Below are positions 1 through 9,883 of a stretch of 64,000 nt of DNA, in pieces. Source of the stretch: Sphingobacteriaceae bacterium (lineage in GTDB: Bacteria > Bacteroidota > Bacteroidia > UBA7662). Each line of letters begins with the position of its first letter. Position 1 is the first letter of the stretch. Both the position numbers and the translations under genes were made by a program. The stretch is from assembly GCA_030682795.1 (NCBI GenBank), contig JAUXNJ010000001.1:62001-126000 (forward strand), written 5' to 3'. Below the pieces are notes generated by a model that did not search any database, was not told where the DNA came from, and was given only the letters and a program-made list of their open reading frames with translations.

Positions 1-2232
1 TTCTGCATGGAATATGGCTTGCATTCGGTGATTAAGTTGTATTCGGGTGGATTGGGCGTATTGGCTGGCGACTATCTTAAAGAAGCCTCAGACTGCAATT
101 CAGACCTCGTAGCTGTGGGTTTGTTGTACCGCTACGGCTACTTCAAGCAAACCCTTTCGCCCTATGGCGAGCAAGTGGCCAATTACAAGCCGCAGAAGTT
201 TAGCTATTTGCCCGTTTTGCCGGTGAAAGATGCCGATGGCAACTGGATCAAAATCAACATTCCACTCCCCGGTCGCACCTTGTATGCCAAGGTTTGGAAG
301 ATTGATGTGGGCAGGGTGCCTTTGTACTTGCTCGATACCGATTTGGAAGAAAACCAAGAAGGCGACCGCAGCATTTCGCACCAATTGTATGGTGGTGATT
401 GGGAAAACCGCCTCAAGCAGGAACTTTTGCTTGGCATTGGCGGCGTAAAAGCCCTCGACGCCCTGGGTGTGAAGCCCGAAATTTGCCATATGAACGAGGG
501 CCATGCTGCCTTCACGGGCTTGGAGCGCGTGAAAAAGCTCGTGCAAGAGAGTGGTTTATCGTTCCACCAAGCTGTGGAAGTGGTTAAATCTTCTTCCCTC
601 TTTACCACCCATACGCCGGTGCCGGCTGGCCACGATGCCTTCAACGAAGAGCTGCTCAAGACCTATCTCTACAATTATTCGGAGATTTTTCAGATCAGTT
701 GGGACAAATTTATGGCCCTGGGGCGCATCAACGAATATGCACACGAAGAGCTGTTTAGCATGAGTCATTTGGCGGCCCGCCTGAGTCAGGAGATCAATGG
801 CGTAAGTCGCATTCACGGACGGGTGTCGCGCGAGATGCTGCAGCCGCTTTGGCCGGGTTTTGAGGAGGACGAGCTGCATGTGGATTATGTGACCAATGGG
901 GTGCATTATTACACTTGGACCAGCATTGCCTTCCAAAAATTGTATGAAAAGCATTTTGGGAAGACTTTCCACCACGACCAAAGCAATCCGAAGCATTGGG
1001 AAAAAATACACAAAGTGCCTGCCGCAGATTTGTGGGAGACCCGTTTGCAGCTCAAGCGCCGTTTGATTGACTCGGTGAGCAAAAAAATGCAGCGCGATTT
1101 GCAGTTGCGTCAGGAGAGTCCGGGCAAAATCATCAACGTAGTTAACAGCCTCAACGAAAACGCCCTCATCATTGGCTTTGCACGGCGTTTTGCCACCTAT
1201 AAGCGGGCGCATTTGTTGTTTTCGAACCTCAACCGTTTGAGCAAAATCGTAAACAACGAGGCGCGGCCGGTGCAGTTTTTATTTGCGGGCAAGGCGCACC
1301 CGGCCGACCAGGGCGGACAAGCGCTCATCAAGCGCATCATCGAGGTATCGCAAATGCCAGAGTTTGCTGGCAAGATTTTCTTCCTTGAAAACTACGACAT
1401 GGCGCTGGCGCGCAGGTTGGTGCATGGCGTGGATGTATGGCTGAACACGCCTACGCGTCCGCTCGAAGCCTCCGGCACCTCCGGCATGAAAGCCACCATG
1501 AACGGGGTGCTTAACCTCAGTGTATTAGACGGCTGGTGGGCAGAGGGCTACATTCCCGAAGGCGGCTGGGCCTTGCCAGAAGAAGAAACTTACAGCAATA
1601 AGGACTTCCAGGACGAGCTCGATGCCGAAACCTTGTATAACATCATTGAGGGACAAGTAATTCCCGATTATTTTGTGCGCGACGAAGCGGGCATGCCGCA
1701 GGCTTGGATCAGTCGCATGAAGCACACCATTGCCGGCATTGCGCCGCACTTTACCATGAAGCGTATGCTGGATGAGTACTACAGCAAGTTTTACAACAAG
1801 CTCCAAACGCGCAGCAACCTCATCAGCGGCAAGGGCCATGAAAACGCCAAGAAGCTTGCCGATTGGAAAGCCAAGGTGTACTTCAACTGGGACAACATAC
1901 AAGTGCTGGCCATCGATACCTTCGATACCTTTAACAATGCCTTGCAGTTGGGACAAAATTTCCACGGCAAAATCACCTTAGAACTTAACAGTCTCAGCAA
2001 AGACGATGTTTCGTTGGAGGTAATTGTAGCAGAAAAAGTAGGTGAAGACGAAAAGCATGTGATTGTGCACCGCGAGGAAGTGAAGCCCGCGAAAGTTGCT
2101 GGCAGTCGCGTGATGTACGAACTCAACCTGCCAATGAATCGCAGCGGCGTATTTGATTACGGCTTTAGGATTACGCCGAGCAATAAACTGCTGCCGTACC
2201 GCCATGATTTTAACTTGGTGCGCTGGATTTAA
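1..2232 (+). CDS. glgP: Alpha-glucan (glycogen) phosphorylase, 5'-truncated by window edge
   Basis: Phosphorolytic release of glucose-1-phosphate from glycogen or maltodextrin; cytoplasmic, GT35 fold with PLP cofactor. The reading frame is open from base 1. The in-frame ATG at base 7 lies inside the conserved N-terminal motif (MEYGLHS...YSGGLGVLAGD), so the true start lies upstream and the protein is partial. Visible hallmarks are the glycine-rich YSGGLGVLAGD segment, the HMNEGHAAF motif, and EASGTSGMKATMNG around residue 495 (numbered from base 7), where the lysine is the expected PLP Schiff-base residue. The GTSGMKATMNG form and the C-terminal extension fit the shorter TIGR02094-type bacterial phosphorylases rather than the classical animal or E. 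coli form. A clear Rho-independent terminator follows. Family assignment is firm; the gene symbol is less certain because malP and glgP names overlap in this family. Confidence 0.95.
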   Translation, partial: FCMEYGLHSVIKLYSGGLGVLAGDYLKEASDCNSDLVAVGLLYRYGYFKQTLSPYGEQVANYKPQKFSYLPVLPVKDADGNWIKINIPLPGRTLYAKVWKIDVGRVPLYLLDTDLEENQEGDRSISHQLYGGDWENRLKQELLLGIGGVKALDALGVKPEICHMNEGHAAFTGLERVKKLVQESGLSFHQAVEVVKSSSLFTTHTPVPAGHDAFNEELLKTYLYNYSEIFQISWDKFMALGRINEYAHEELFSMSHLAARLSQEINGVSRIHGRVSREMLQPLWPGFEEDELHVDYVTNGVHYYTWTSIAFQKLYEKHFGKTFHHDQSNPKHWEKIHKVPAADLWETRLQLKRRLIDSVSKKMQRDLQLRQESPGKIINVVNSLNENALIIGFARRFATYKRAHLLFSNLNRLSKIVNNEARPVQFLFAGKAHPADQGGQALIKRIIEVSQMPEFAGKIFFLENYDMALARRLVHGVDVWLNTPTRPLEASGTSGMKATMNGVLNLSVLDGWWAEGYIPEGGWALPEEETYSNKDFQDELDAETLYNIIEGQVIPDYFVRDEAGMPQAWISRMKHTIAGIAPHFTMKRMLDEYYSKFYNKLQTRSNLISGKGHENAKKLADWKAKVYFNWDNIQVLAIDTFDTFNNALQLGQNFHGKITLELNSLSKDDVSLEVIVAEKVGEDEKHVIVHREEVKPAKVAGSRVMYELNLPMNRSGVFDYGFRITPSNKLLPYRHDFNLVRWI

Positions 2233-2255
2233 GAAGCCGTTAATAAGGACAAAAG

Positions 2256-2279
2256 AGCTCGGGGAACCGGGCTTTTTTT
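2256..2279 (+). terminator. Rho-independent terminator of the phosphorylase gene
   Basis: A 7-bp stem (agctcgg / ccgggct, one G-U pair) with a GGAA tetraloop is followed at once by seven T residues, 24 bases after the glgP stop codon. Confidence 0.85.
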
Positions 2280-2477
2280 GTTAAAAAACACAGAGTTCAC
2301 GGAGGACACGGAGATTTTGGAGTGGCGATTTCGATTTTGGATCTTATGTAATTTTTTGAGTTTACCAGGGTGCTGCGACTGAATTCCGCGCAAGAACAAA
2401 CATCTTTACGGTGCTAAGGTTGTTTTGAGGCGCTTGTTTTGGGCGCGCATTGCTTCCTCCCATTAAAACCGAATGAT

Positions 2478-2825
2478 ATGTCGATAGTAACCGAATTTAA
2501 CGACTACCGCGCCAAGATGAACGAGCGCATTTTGGCTGGCAAAAACAAAACCATCCAAAAAATATACAATGCCGACACTACTGCTTACCAGGACGGCGCT
2601 TTGGATGCCAAAACCAAAGAGTTACTGGGCTTGGTGGCCAGCATGGTGCTGCGCTGCGACGACTGCATTCGCTACCATGTGCAGGAATGCCATGCCTTGG
2701 GGGTGACCGAAGCCGAGCTCATGGAAGTAATGGGCATCGCCAATTTGGTGGGCGGCACCATTGTGATTCCGCATACCCGCCGCGCGGTGGAGTTTTGGGA
2801 TGCGTTGGTAGCAGAAAATTACTAA
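2478..2825 (+). CDS. Carboxymuconolactone decarboxylase / AhpD-like family protein
   Basis: Small all-helical AhpD-like protein of 115 aa. The motif CDDCIRYHVQEC contains the CxxC plus following histidine typical of the AhpD/CMD superfamily, whose members act as peroxide-reducing thiol enzymes or decarboxylases. I chose the ATG at 2478 (MSIVTEFND) over the longer track start because family members begin close to this point and the upstream residues look like translated leader. The gene stands alone on the plus strand and converges on the MBL-fold gene, with 13 bases between the two stops. The thiol motif suggests a redox role; the actual substrate cannot be told. Confidence 0.85.
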   Translation: MSIVTEFNDYRAKMNERILAGKNKTIQKIYNADTTAYQDGALDAKTKELLGLVASMVLRCDDCIRYHVQECHALGVTEAELMEVMGIANLVGGTIVIPHTRRAVEFWDALVAENY

Positions 2826-2838
2826 TTGGAATGGCTCA

Positions 2839-3933
2839 CTATTGCCACCAGGCTTCGTAGGCTTGAGCGGGTTGCTGAAGCTGTAATATTTCCCCTATTT
2901 TGGGCGTAGCTAATAGCACTTCTGGATGTTGTTGCGCAGCAGTGTAGATGCGGCGCAGCGGCTCGTCCCAAGGGTGGTTGGCCAAGGCGAACTTGGCGGA
3001 ATGTACGGGTAGCAGGCGTTTGGCGCGGAGGTCTTGGGCGGCCTGTAGTACTTCTTCGGGTTGCATGTGGATGTATTTCCATTTGCGGTCGTACTGGCCG
3101 TTTTCGAGCAACACCAGATCGAACGGACCGTGCTGGGCGCCGATTTGTTTGAAGTGCTCGCCATAGCCACTGTCGCCCCCCACCAGCAATTTATAGCCAG
3201 GTGTTTCAACCACAAAGCCCAGCCAGAGGGTGCTGTTGCGTTTGAGGCTGCGGCCCGAGAAGTGGCGGGTGGGAATGGCCGAGAGCATGATATCGTTGTT
3301 AATTTTTAAGCTTTCGTGCCAGTCGAGTTCGTGCAGCTGCTCGGCTGAAACGCCCCAACGTTGCAGGTGTGCGCCTACGCCGAGGCCGCAAACCACGCGG
3401 TTGATTTTGGGCAGGAGGGCTCGGATGGTGGGGTAGTCGAGGTGGTCGTAGTGGTCGTGCGTTACGAGCAGCACATCGATGTTGGGGATGTCGGCTGCCT
3501 TGTAAATATCACTTCCCTCAAAAGCCGGAATGCCTTTGGCAAAGGGCGAAGCGCTGCCGCTGAGCACTGGATCAACCAAAAAACGCAGGCCATTGAGTTG
3601 GAAGTAGTAGGACGAATGTCCAAACCATACCAGCACCTCCTCCTCCCTTTTGAGGGCATGCAAATCGGTTTTTACATAGGGCAAAGTCTGGGTAGGATTT
3701 CGTTTAGGCTCGCGATCAAACAACCACTCACGCATCACCTTGGCCATGTTGTAGCCTTCGGTAAAAGCTGGCGTAGGCATGAGGTTTTGGAATTGGCCTT
3801 TGGAAAAATGAGGAGAAGATTGCACTTTTTGCTTGTGTTGGCCTTTTGGAAGTGCCCCAAATACCGGTAAATGTAAGACTTGTCTAACCACTATCAGTGC
3901 AAGTCCGCTTGCAACCACTATTGTCAAAATCAT
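2839..3933 (-). CDS. MBL-fold metal-dependent hydrolase (NAPE-PLD/UlaG-like), membrane-anchored
   Basis: Metallo-beta-lactamase-fold hydrolase of about 364 aa. THDHYDHLD supplies the HxHxDH di-zinc motif, and GGDSGYG and LPVHSAKFAL supply later metal and active-site positions. The arrangement (WFGHSSYYFQ before the zinc motif, DPVLSG) resembles the NAPE-phospholipase D / UlaG-like branch, often annotated in bacteria as outer-membrane-associated or lipid-acting hydrolases. The track start at 4011 is a TTG; the ATG at 3933 gives a single N-terminal hydrophobic segment (MILTIVVASGLALIVV) and is preferred. It is therefore probably anchored in the inner membrane. Substrate unknown. Confidence 0.85.
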   Translation of the reverse strand: MILTIVVASGLALIVVRQVLHLPVFGALPKGQHKQKVQSSPHFSKGQFQNLMPTPAFTEGYNMAKVMREWLFDREPKRNPTQTLPYVKTDLHALKREEEVLVWFGHSSYYFQLNGLRFLVDPVLSGSASPFAKGIPAFEGSDIYKAADIPNIDVLLVTHDHYDHLDYPTIRALLPKINRVVCGLGVGAHLQRWGVSAEQLHELDWHESLKINNDIMLSAIPTRHFSGRSLKRNSTLWLGFVVETPGYKLLVGGDSGYGEHFKQIGAQHGPFDLVLLENGQYDRKWKYIHMQPEEVLQAAQDLRAKRLLPVHSAKFALANHPWDEPLRRIYTAAQQHPEVLLATPKIGEILQLQQPAQAYEAWWQ

Positions 3934-4221
3934 AAAAGCTATGCTATTTGCAGTAAGGCCATCAATGCGCAAAGAAAATGAAAAAATCAACCTTGCCTCA
4001 CATTTTAACAATTCATTACTTCTTCCAGATTTTCTAAATTCATTACGACCCCTGACAATTTGATGGGTTTTTGGATTGAGAGGCTTATGATTGCAAAAGC
4101 CGAAAAAAAGAATCAGGCCTATTTGAAGACACTTTAAGACCAGTTCCCCAAATAAAATAGTTTCAAAAGCCTTTTACAGCCTACGCTACCGGCTGTTAAA
4201 CGCCCAGTATACTCCATTTTC

Positions 4222-6000
4222 TCAACGCACCAACGAAATCAAGCCCTGAGAAATAAGTGTTCGATTTTCGGCACGACCCCTAAAATAATAGACATAGCCC
4301 CCACTTTCGCATAATTTTCCTTTATAACAACCATCCCAGCCGTCTCGCCAGCTACGCGACTCGAACACCAGCTCACCCCAACGGTTGTATACCACCCATT
4401 GTGCTTCTTCAAACTCACAGTCCGAGCTCAAACCAAACACATCGTTGATGCCATCGCCATTTGGGGTGAAAATGTTTGGAGCCAGTACCACGCAAGGCGG
4501 GACGATACAGGAATCCTCTAATTCCACTTCTTTTTGGTAACCACAATCCATACTATCCCGGATGTAAAGCACGTACCTACCGGCATTAAGCTGAGTAAAT
4601 ACCGTATCGGTGGTCAGGAAATTTGGAGCTAAACCGAAACGAAAAGGTGGCGTACCTGCCTCTACCCCTTTTACCTTGATACTGCCCAACGAATCGAGGC
4701 AAAAAACAGGGAATACCTCCAACGAAACTCCTTGAATAGGCGGCCCCACATTGTGCAAATAAACACTTTGAGAAAGGCTGCAACCAAGAGCATCTGAAAC
4801 CCTGAGGGCGTAATTACCGGAGGCCAAATTAGGATAAAACTGTTGCGCACTCGCTGGGGCACCATTGAGTGAATAGCTGAAGGGGGGACTGCCTCCTAAA
4901 ATACTATCGATTCGTAAACTACCAGTTGGTAAACCACATCGACTAGGCTGAAGACTGACGTAAATACTATCGACTCTATTTACAACCACCGTTCGAGAAG
5001 CCACCAAACAACCCGATGCGTAGGTAGCTCGCACTTGGTAGGTACCGCTTCCGGTCATTAAACTATTTAATTGGAGAACCGGAAACGTTTGTCCAGCCAA
5101 AGCTACACCCTCAAAATACCATTGCAAGGCATCTGGAGGATGGGTGGTAAGACTTCTCAGTTCCCAATCCGATGCACAGCCATTGCCAACTTCCTGCACA
5201 TTGAGCTGCACATAAGGTGCAGGTAAAATAATCTGAAGATCATCTATCCAAAAATAGGGGGATCCTTGTGGGGTACCTTGAAAATTGGCAGGAGGAATGC
5301 ATTGAGGGCCAAAAATGATACTGTAGATGGTATCGGATGGCGTGAAATTCAATGTAAACTGCTGCCAGCTAAATACCGAGGCATAACGCACGCCACCAAG
5401 GAGCACAAAGCCATGACTAAATGGGCAGTCATTTACCCCTGGCAGAGGAAAGGAGGGGCAGCTATTTCGACCGTATAAATTAATGCTTACAGAATCGTAA
5501 GCTGGTATGGGAGGATTAGCATTGGTACCTCCATAACGGCCACCAAGCATACTAAAAGTAACGGTGTAGGGAATGCCCGGCAGCAAAGGGTAAGCTAAAC
5601 AGCTGCCAATATTTTCCATGCCACCAGGCGAAACAGTAAATCCAGCTACACCTGTGCCCGTTGGAAAAGGGCTTGGTAAATTTGGGGGAGAGAAACCACC
5701 TGGTAGACTGTTAAAATAATCGGAAGTGCCATAGGTGGCTTGGTGCCAATTCAGGGCGCGGTTCATTTGTGAAATGGCCGTAGGTAGACTGCTATAAAGC
5801 TCAAAGCCATCATTTCTGATATGTGGCAGGTCGTTAAGCGTGCAAATACAAGCCGAATCATTTAAATCGATGAGTCCATTGGCATCGTCATCAACACCAT
5901 TATCACATATTTCTTGCCCAAAGGCTGCAGTTGCGCAGCTCAGCCACAGCAATAGCGTCCAGCGCCAAGGCGAGAGAAAAAATGCACAGAACACACGCAT
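4222..6000 (-). CDS. T9SS type B surface protein with SprB-like repeats (gliding motility-associated C-terminal domain)
   Basis: Secreted or surface protein of 592 aa. Signal peptide about residues 1-29. The mature start carries CDNGVDDDANGLIDLND, a calcium-binding-like Asp-rich motif common in Bacteroidota exoproteins. Residues about 60-270 look like a beta-sandwich, carbohydrate-binding-like module ending near FWIDDLQIIL. Two SprB-type repeats follow at about 360-415 and 430-495 (GGSPPFSYSLNG...DALGC). The last 90 residues are the CHU_C/TIGR04131 type B sorting domain (NIFTPNGDGINDVF, YNRWGELVFES, GGYVYYF). Such proteins are exported by T9SS and may be adhesins. Stand-alone gene; no specific ligand can be deduced. 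Confidence 0.9.
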   Translation of the reverse strand: MRVFCAFFLSPWRWTLLLWLSCATAAFGQEICDNGVDDDANGLIDLNDSACICTLNDLPHIRNDGFELYSSLPTAISQMNRALNWHQATYGTSDYFNSLPGGFSPPNLPSPFPTGTGVAGFTVSPGGMENIGSCLAYPLLPGIPYTVTFSMLGGRYGGTNANPPIPAYDSVSINLYGRNSCPSFPLPGVNDCPFSHGFVLLGGVRYASVFSWQQFTLNFTPSDTIYSIIFGPQCIPPANFQGTPQGSPYFWIDDLQIILPAPYVQLNVQEVGNGCASDWELRSLTTHPPDALQWYFEGVALAGQTFPVLQLNSLMTGSGTYQVRATYASGCLVASRTVVVNRVDSIYVSLQPSRCGLPTGSLRIDSILGGSPPFSYSLNGAPASAQQFYPNLASGNYALRVSDALGCSLSQSVYLHNVGPPIQGVSLEVFPVFCLDSLGSIKVKGVEAGTPPFRFGLAPNFLTTDTVFTQLNAGRYVLYIRDSMDCGYQKEVELEDSCIVPPCVVLAPNIFTPNGDGINDVFGLSSDCEFEEAQWVVYNRWGELVFESRSWRDGWDGCYKGKLCESGGYVYYFRGRAENRTLISQGLISLVR

Positions 6001-6150
6001 CAGAATTCTAAATTAAGCATAATTACAATAGACAAAGCGGTTACCACGGCAGTAAGGAGGAATTAATTCAATTTTAATCTATCAATTGCGCTGATTAACA
6101 CGAAATCTCACTTGCACAAATGCTTGACATCCATTACATTGGCATTACTT

Positions 6151-7716
6151 ATGGAATTCGACTACATCATCGTGGGCGGGGGATCCGCTGGTTGTGTTTT
6201 GGCCAACCGATTGAGCGCCAACAGTGCGCTGCAAGTGCTGCTTTTAGAGGCCGGATCTGCTGATAAACATCCGTTTATCAAGATTCCAGCTGCCTTTTAT
6301 AAGCTTTATAAAAGTAAAGTAGACTATGGTTTTTACACCGAGCCCCAAGAGGGTGCGGTACAGCGTCGCTTGTTTGTGCCCCGTGGCAAAACCCTTGGGG
6401 GGTCAGGTGCCATCAATGCTATGATCTATATCCGCGGGCATCGGGCCGACTTTGATGGTTGGGCAGCTGCAGGCAACACAGGCTGGAGCTATGAGGAGGT
6501 TTTACCCTATTTCAAGCGTTCTGAGCATAATGAAGCCTTTCCATCAAGCCATTTCCACAGCCAAGCTGGGGAATGGCACATCAGCAATTCCAAGCCCCAC
6601 CCCCTCACCCAATTGTATGTGCAGGCAGGAAAAGCAGCCGGTCATCCCGAAATAATCGACTTTAATGGCGCAGAAGATGAAGGGGTTGGCATCCACCAAG
6701 TAAATATTAAAAATGGCAAGCGACACAGTCCGGCGCACGCCTTCCTCCTTCCAGCCCGCGCTCGTACAAACCTCACCATCAAAACCGGCCTACATGTTGA
6801 AAAATTACAGCTCGATGGCACAAGAGTGAGCGGTGTATGGGTGCAACTTCACGGGCGACAACAAATACTTCGGGCCCGCAAGGAGGTGATACTTAGCGCT
6901 GGCAGCATCCATTCACCCCTGCTCCTACTGCGCTCAGGCATAGGCGACTCGAGCTACCTCAACAAACTAGGCATCCCTGTAAAGCACCATTTGTATGGTG
7001 TAGGACTCAATTTACAGGATCACCCAGTAGTGCCTCTGGTTTACCGCACCCAAAAAGGGGCCTCGCTCGATACTGCCGATAATTTGTGGAACTTAGCTAA
7101 ATGGGTATTTACAGGGAAGGGCCCTTTCTCAAGCAATTTAGCAGAAGGAGGTGGCTTTTTACGTACACAACCGGATTTAACCGCACCTGATGTACAACTA
7201 CATTTTGCACCTGCTTTTTTTGTAGATCATGGTTTCAGCAAACCAAAGGGTAATGGCATGTCTTTGGCCCCAATCTTATTACAGCCACAATCCAGGGGAA
7301 AAGTAACACTTCACCCTAATGATTGGCACAAGCCTTTAATTGATCCACAGGTTTTTCAGAATCCTGATGATGTAAAAATACTGCGTGAGGGCTTCAAAAT
7401 GGCCAACAACATCATGCAACAAGCAATTATGGATGCCTGGCGCCAATCTCCTTTTCTGCCAATGAATAGGCTCTCCTCTGACGCGGCAATCGATCAATAC
7501 ATGCGCGAAAACGTTGAATTACTGTACCATCCGGTGGGGACTTGTAAAATGGGGAAAGAGGAAGACGCAGTGGTAGATCACGAGCTACGCATTCACGGTC
7601 TACAGGGCATTCGCATTGCGGACGCATCTATCATGCCCAGCATTACCCGAGGCAATACCCAGGCACCCACCATTATGATTGCTGAAAAAGCTGCTGACTT
7701 ACTTCTGAAAAAATAA
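6151..7716 (+). CDS. GMC-family FAD-dependent oxidoreductase (choline dehydrogenase-like)
   Basis: Flavin alcohol dehydrogenase/oxidase of 521 aa. The N-terminal FAD-binding motif YIIVGGGSAGCVLANRL is followed by LLLEAG and the GMC signature region (GKTLGGSGAINAMIYIRGH). The C-terminal active-site histidine sits in YHPVGTCKMG (about residue 460), with the closing TRGNTQAPTIMIAEKAA motif. I chose the ATG at 6151 because the FAD motif must lie at the extreme N terminus; the track start adds 13 residues of leader. Overall it resembles BetA-type choline and alcohol dehydrogenases. No betaine genes are adjacent, so the substrate remains open. No operon partner is seen. Confidence 0.93.
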   Translation: MEFDYIIVGGGSAGCVLANRLSANSALQVLLLEAGSADKHPFIKIPAAFYKLYKSKVDYGFYTEPQEGAVQRRLFVPRGKTLGGSGAINAMIYIRGHRADFDGWAAAGNTGWSYEEVLPYFKRSEHNEAFPSSHFHSQAGEWHISNSKPHPLTQLYVQAGKAAGHPEIIDFNGAEDEGVGIHQVNIKNGKRHSPAHAFLLPARARTNLTIKTGLHVEKLQLDGTRVSGVWVQLHGRQQILRARKEVILSAGSIHSPLLLLRSGIGDSSYLNKLGIPVKHHLYGVGLNLQDHPVVPLVYRTQKGASLDTADNLWNLAKWVFTGKGPFSSNLAEGGGFLRTQPDLTAPDVQLHFAPAFFVDHGFSKPKGNGMSLAPILLQPQSRGKVTLHPNDWHKPLIDPQVFQNPDDVKILREGFKMANNIMQQAIMDAWRQSPFLPMNRLSSDAAIDQYMRENVELLYHPVGTCKMGKEEDAVVDHELRIHGLQGIRIADASIMPSITRGNTQAPTIMIAEKAADLLLKK

Positions 7717-7930
7717 AACGCTTTAGTTTAAAAGCTGATTGATGCCGAAGGCAGGTTGCTCTAACCAAGCAAATAAAAAGCCCCACGATGTACTGACTTC
7801 TCAGCCCTTTCGCCCGTTTATTTCGCTGCGTTTCATCCACCACCGCTCAGTGCCCTTTCATAAAGGATAGAAATTGAAAAGCATCGATTAAAGGTAGCAG
7901 TGGAATAGCCCGAGATTCATTTCCCGTATT

Positions 7931-7938
7931 TATCTTTG
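7931..7938 (+). promoter_or_regulatory. Bacteroidota -7 box (TATCTTTG) at the M1 peptidase start
   Basis: TATCTTTG matches the TAnnTTTG -7 element of Bacteroidota primary-sigma promoters. It ends only four bases before the ATG at 7943, so the transcript would be leaderless or nearly so, unless a downstream start is used. No convincing -33 element is seen. Confidence 0.4.
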
Positions 7939-7942
7939 ACCG

Positions 7943-9820
7943 ATGAAACAGCTCGTTTTAAGTAAAATAGCAGTGGGACTATGGCTTTCGGCACTCCTGT
8001 CTGCCTGCACCTCCAATCCTTTTACAGAAACCATGGAATCACCCTACATTGCCGACCCCCACAGCTATGCCAGACCTGACGAAAGCCGGGTGGATGCGCT
8101 ACACTTGGATTTACGGGTCGATTTTGAGCAACGTCAGCTCAGAGGAGCAGCGGTATGGACACTGGCACCTGAGCATGGCGACAGTTTGGTGCTAGACACC
8201 TACGATCTTAACATTGATAGTGTTTTGGTAGACCTGGTTCCTGTAGCTTTCACATTAAGCAGCAAAGACCCTATACTAGGACAAGCTTTAACCCTGCCGC
8301 TTACACCAACCGCTCGCGAAGTGCGAATTGTTTACAGTACCCAACCAGGAGCCCGTGCCTTACAGTGGCTAGAGCCAAGTCAAACTGCTGGTAAAAAGCA
8401 TCCCTTTTTGTTTACCCAAAGTCAGGCCATTTTGGCCCGCACTTGGTTGCCTTGTCAAGACAGTCCAGGCCTTCGTTACCGCTACACTGCCAACATTCAG
8501 GCGCCAGCTGGAATGATGGCTTTGATGAGTGCTACCAATCCAACAAAGCGCAGTTCCGATGGCCGTTACAGCTTTGAAATGGAGATTCCAGTTCCTGCCT
8601 ACTTAATGGCCTTGGCGGTGGGTGACATCGATTTTAAAGCTGTTGGACCACGGACAGGGGTATATGCAGAGCCATCCATGCTCGAGAAATCAGTTTATGA
8701 GTTCGGCGAAATGGAGGCCATGTTAGAAGCCGCTGAAGCTTTGTATGGACCATACGCCTGGGGCAAGTACGATGTACTCGTGCTCCCGCCGTCGTTCCCT
8801 TTTGGGGGGATGGAAAATCCGCGTTTAACCTTTGCCACGCCAACCATCCTTACAGGCGATCGTTCCTTGGTTTCGCTCATTGCCCATGAATTGGCACACA
8901 GCTGGAGCGGCAATTTGGTGACCAATGCTACATGGAATGACTTTTGGTTGAATGAAGGTTTCACCGTGTATTTTGAAAATCGCATCATGGAAGCCGTTTA
9001 TGGCTCCGAATATGCTGAAATGCTCGCAGGTATTGGCTATGCCGATATGGTAGAAGAAATTGCTGAGTTAGAAGCAAAAGGCGAGTTAGACAAAACGAGT
9101 TTGAAGGCAAATATGGCGGGAACCGACCCGGATGACGGTGTGGGGCCAATTGCTTATGACAAAGGTTATCATTTCCTTAGATTGATTGACGAAACCGTGG
9201 GAAGGAAAAGATTTGATGACTTTCTACGAAACTATTTTACCGAAAATGCTTTCAGTAGCATGCATACCGAACGTTTTGTGCAGATTTTGAAGGATTCTTT
9301 AGGTGCAGAGGCTTTGGCTGGCATTGACATTGATGACTGGATTTATGGCACAGGCTTGCCAGCCAATTGTCCTAAACCCGTTAGTCCACGCTTTACACGC
9401 GTAGATGCCGCTCGCGCTAAATTCATAGCAGGTGAAAGTGTAGATCAGCAACAATACGCCGCCTGGAGTACGCATGAATGGGTGTATTTTATTCGTGGCT
9501 TCAGTGCAGCAGAGACCCGTTTAATACCTGCGCTCGACGAACAATTCAGCTTCAGCACTAGCACAAATGCGGAAATATTAAGCGTTTGGTTCAGTTACGT
9601 AATGAAAAACCAGCCAGGTTATGCGAAAAAGAATGGGATTTTTTACAAAGCGCTTGAGCAGTTTTTGGTTGAAGTAGGTCGACGTAAATTTTTGATGCCC
9701 ACGTATAAAGCCATGAAGGAGAGTGGATCAATTGATTTGGCCAAGAGTATATACGCCAAAGCCCGCCCGAATTACCATGCGGTAGCCAGACAGAGTGTGG
9801 ATGCACTGCTGGGCGAATAA
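7943..9820 (+). CDS. M1-family zinc aminopeptidase lipoprotein (leukotriene A4 hydrolase-like)
   Basis: Exported metallopeptidase of 625 aa that removes N-terminal residues from peptides. A lipoprotein signal peptide ends in LLSACTSN. The catalytic zinc site is HELAH (residues 315-319) with the distal glutamate E338 in NEGFTVYFE, exactly the HEXXH-X18-E spacing of family M1. The exopeptidase motif is GGMENPRLTF. The C-terminal helical domain, and the overall length near 610 aa, match the LTA4-hydrolase-like subgroup rather than the longer PepN type. It is followed by a strong terminator and is probably monocistronic. Likely periplasmic or outer-membrane-tethered peptide degradation. Confidence 0.93.
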   Translation: MKQLVLSKIAVGLWLSALLSACTSNPFTETMESPYIADPHSYARPDESRVDALHLDLRVDFEQRQLRGAAVWTLAPEHGDSLVLDTYDLNIDSVLVDLVPVAFTLSSKDPILGQALTLPLTPTAREVRIVYSTQPGARALQWLEPSQTAGKKHPFLFTQSQAILARTWLPCQDSPGLRYRYTANIQAPAGMMALMSATNPTKRSSDGRYSFEMEIPVPAYLMALAVGDIDFKAVGPRTGVYAEPSMLEKSVYEFGEMEAMLEAAEALYGPYAWGKYDVLVLPPSFPFGGMENPRLTFATPTILTGDRSLVSLIAHELAHSWSGNLVTNATWNDFWLNEGFTVYFENRIMEAVYGSEYAEMLAGIGYADMVEEIAELEAKGELDKTSLKANMAGTDPDDGVGPIAYDKGYHFLRLIDETVGRKRFDDFLRNYFTENAFSSMHTERFVQILKDSLGAEALAGIDIDDWIYGTGLPANCPKPVSPRFTRVDAARAKFIAGESVDQQQYAAWSTHEWVYFIRGFSAAETRLIPALDEQFSFSTSTNAEILSVWFSYVMKNQPGYAKKNGIFYKALEQFLVEVGRRKFLMPTYKAMKESGSIDLAKSIYAKARPNYHAVARQSVDALLGE

Positions 9821-9848
9821 GCAAATTTCAATAAGTCTGTAAATACCG

Positions 9849-9883
9849 AGGCCGTCTGTTCACAAAAGAAAGACGGCCTTTTT
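9849..9883 (+). terminator. Rho-independent terminator of the M1 peptidase gene
   Basis: A 9-bp perfect stem (aggccgtct / agacggcct) around a 13-nt A-rich loop is followed by a T run, 28 bases after the stop codon. Confidence 0.85.
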
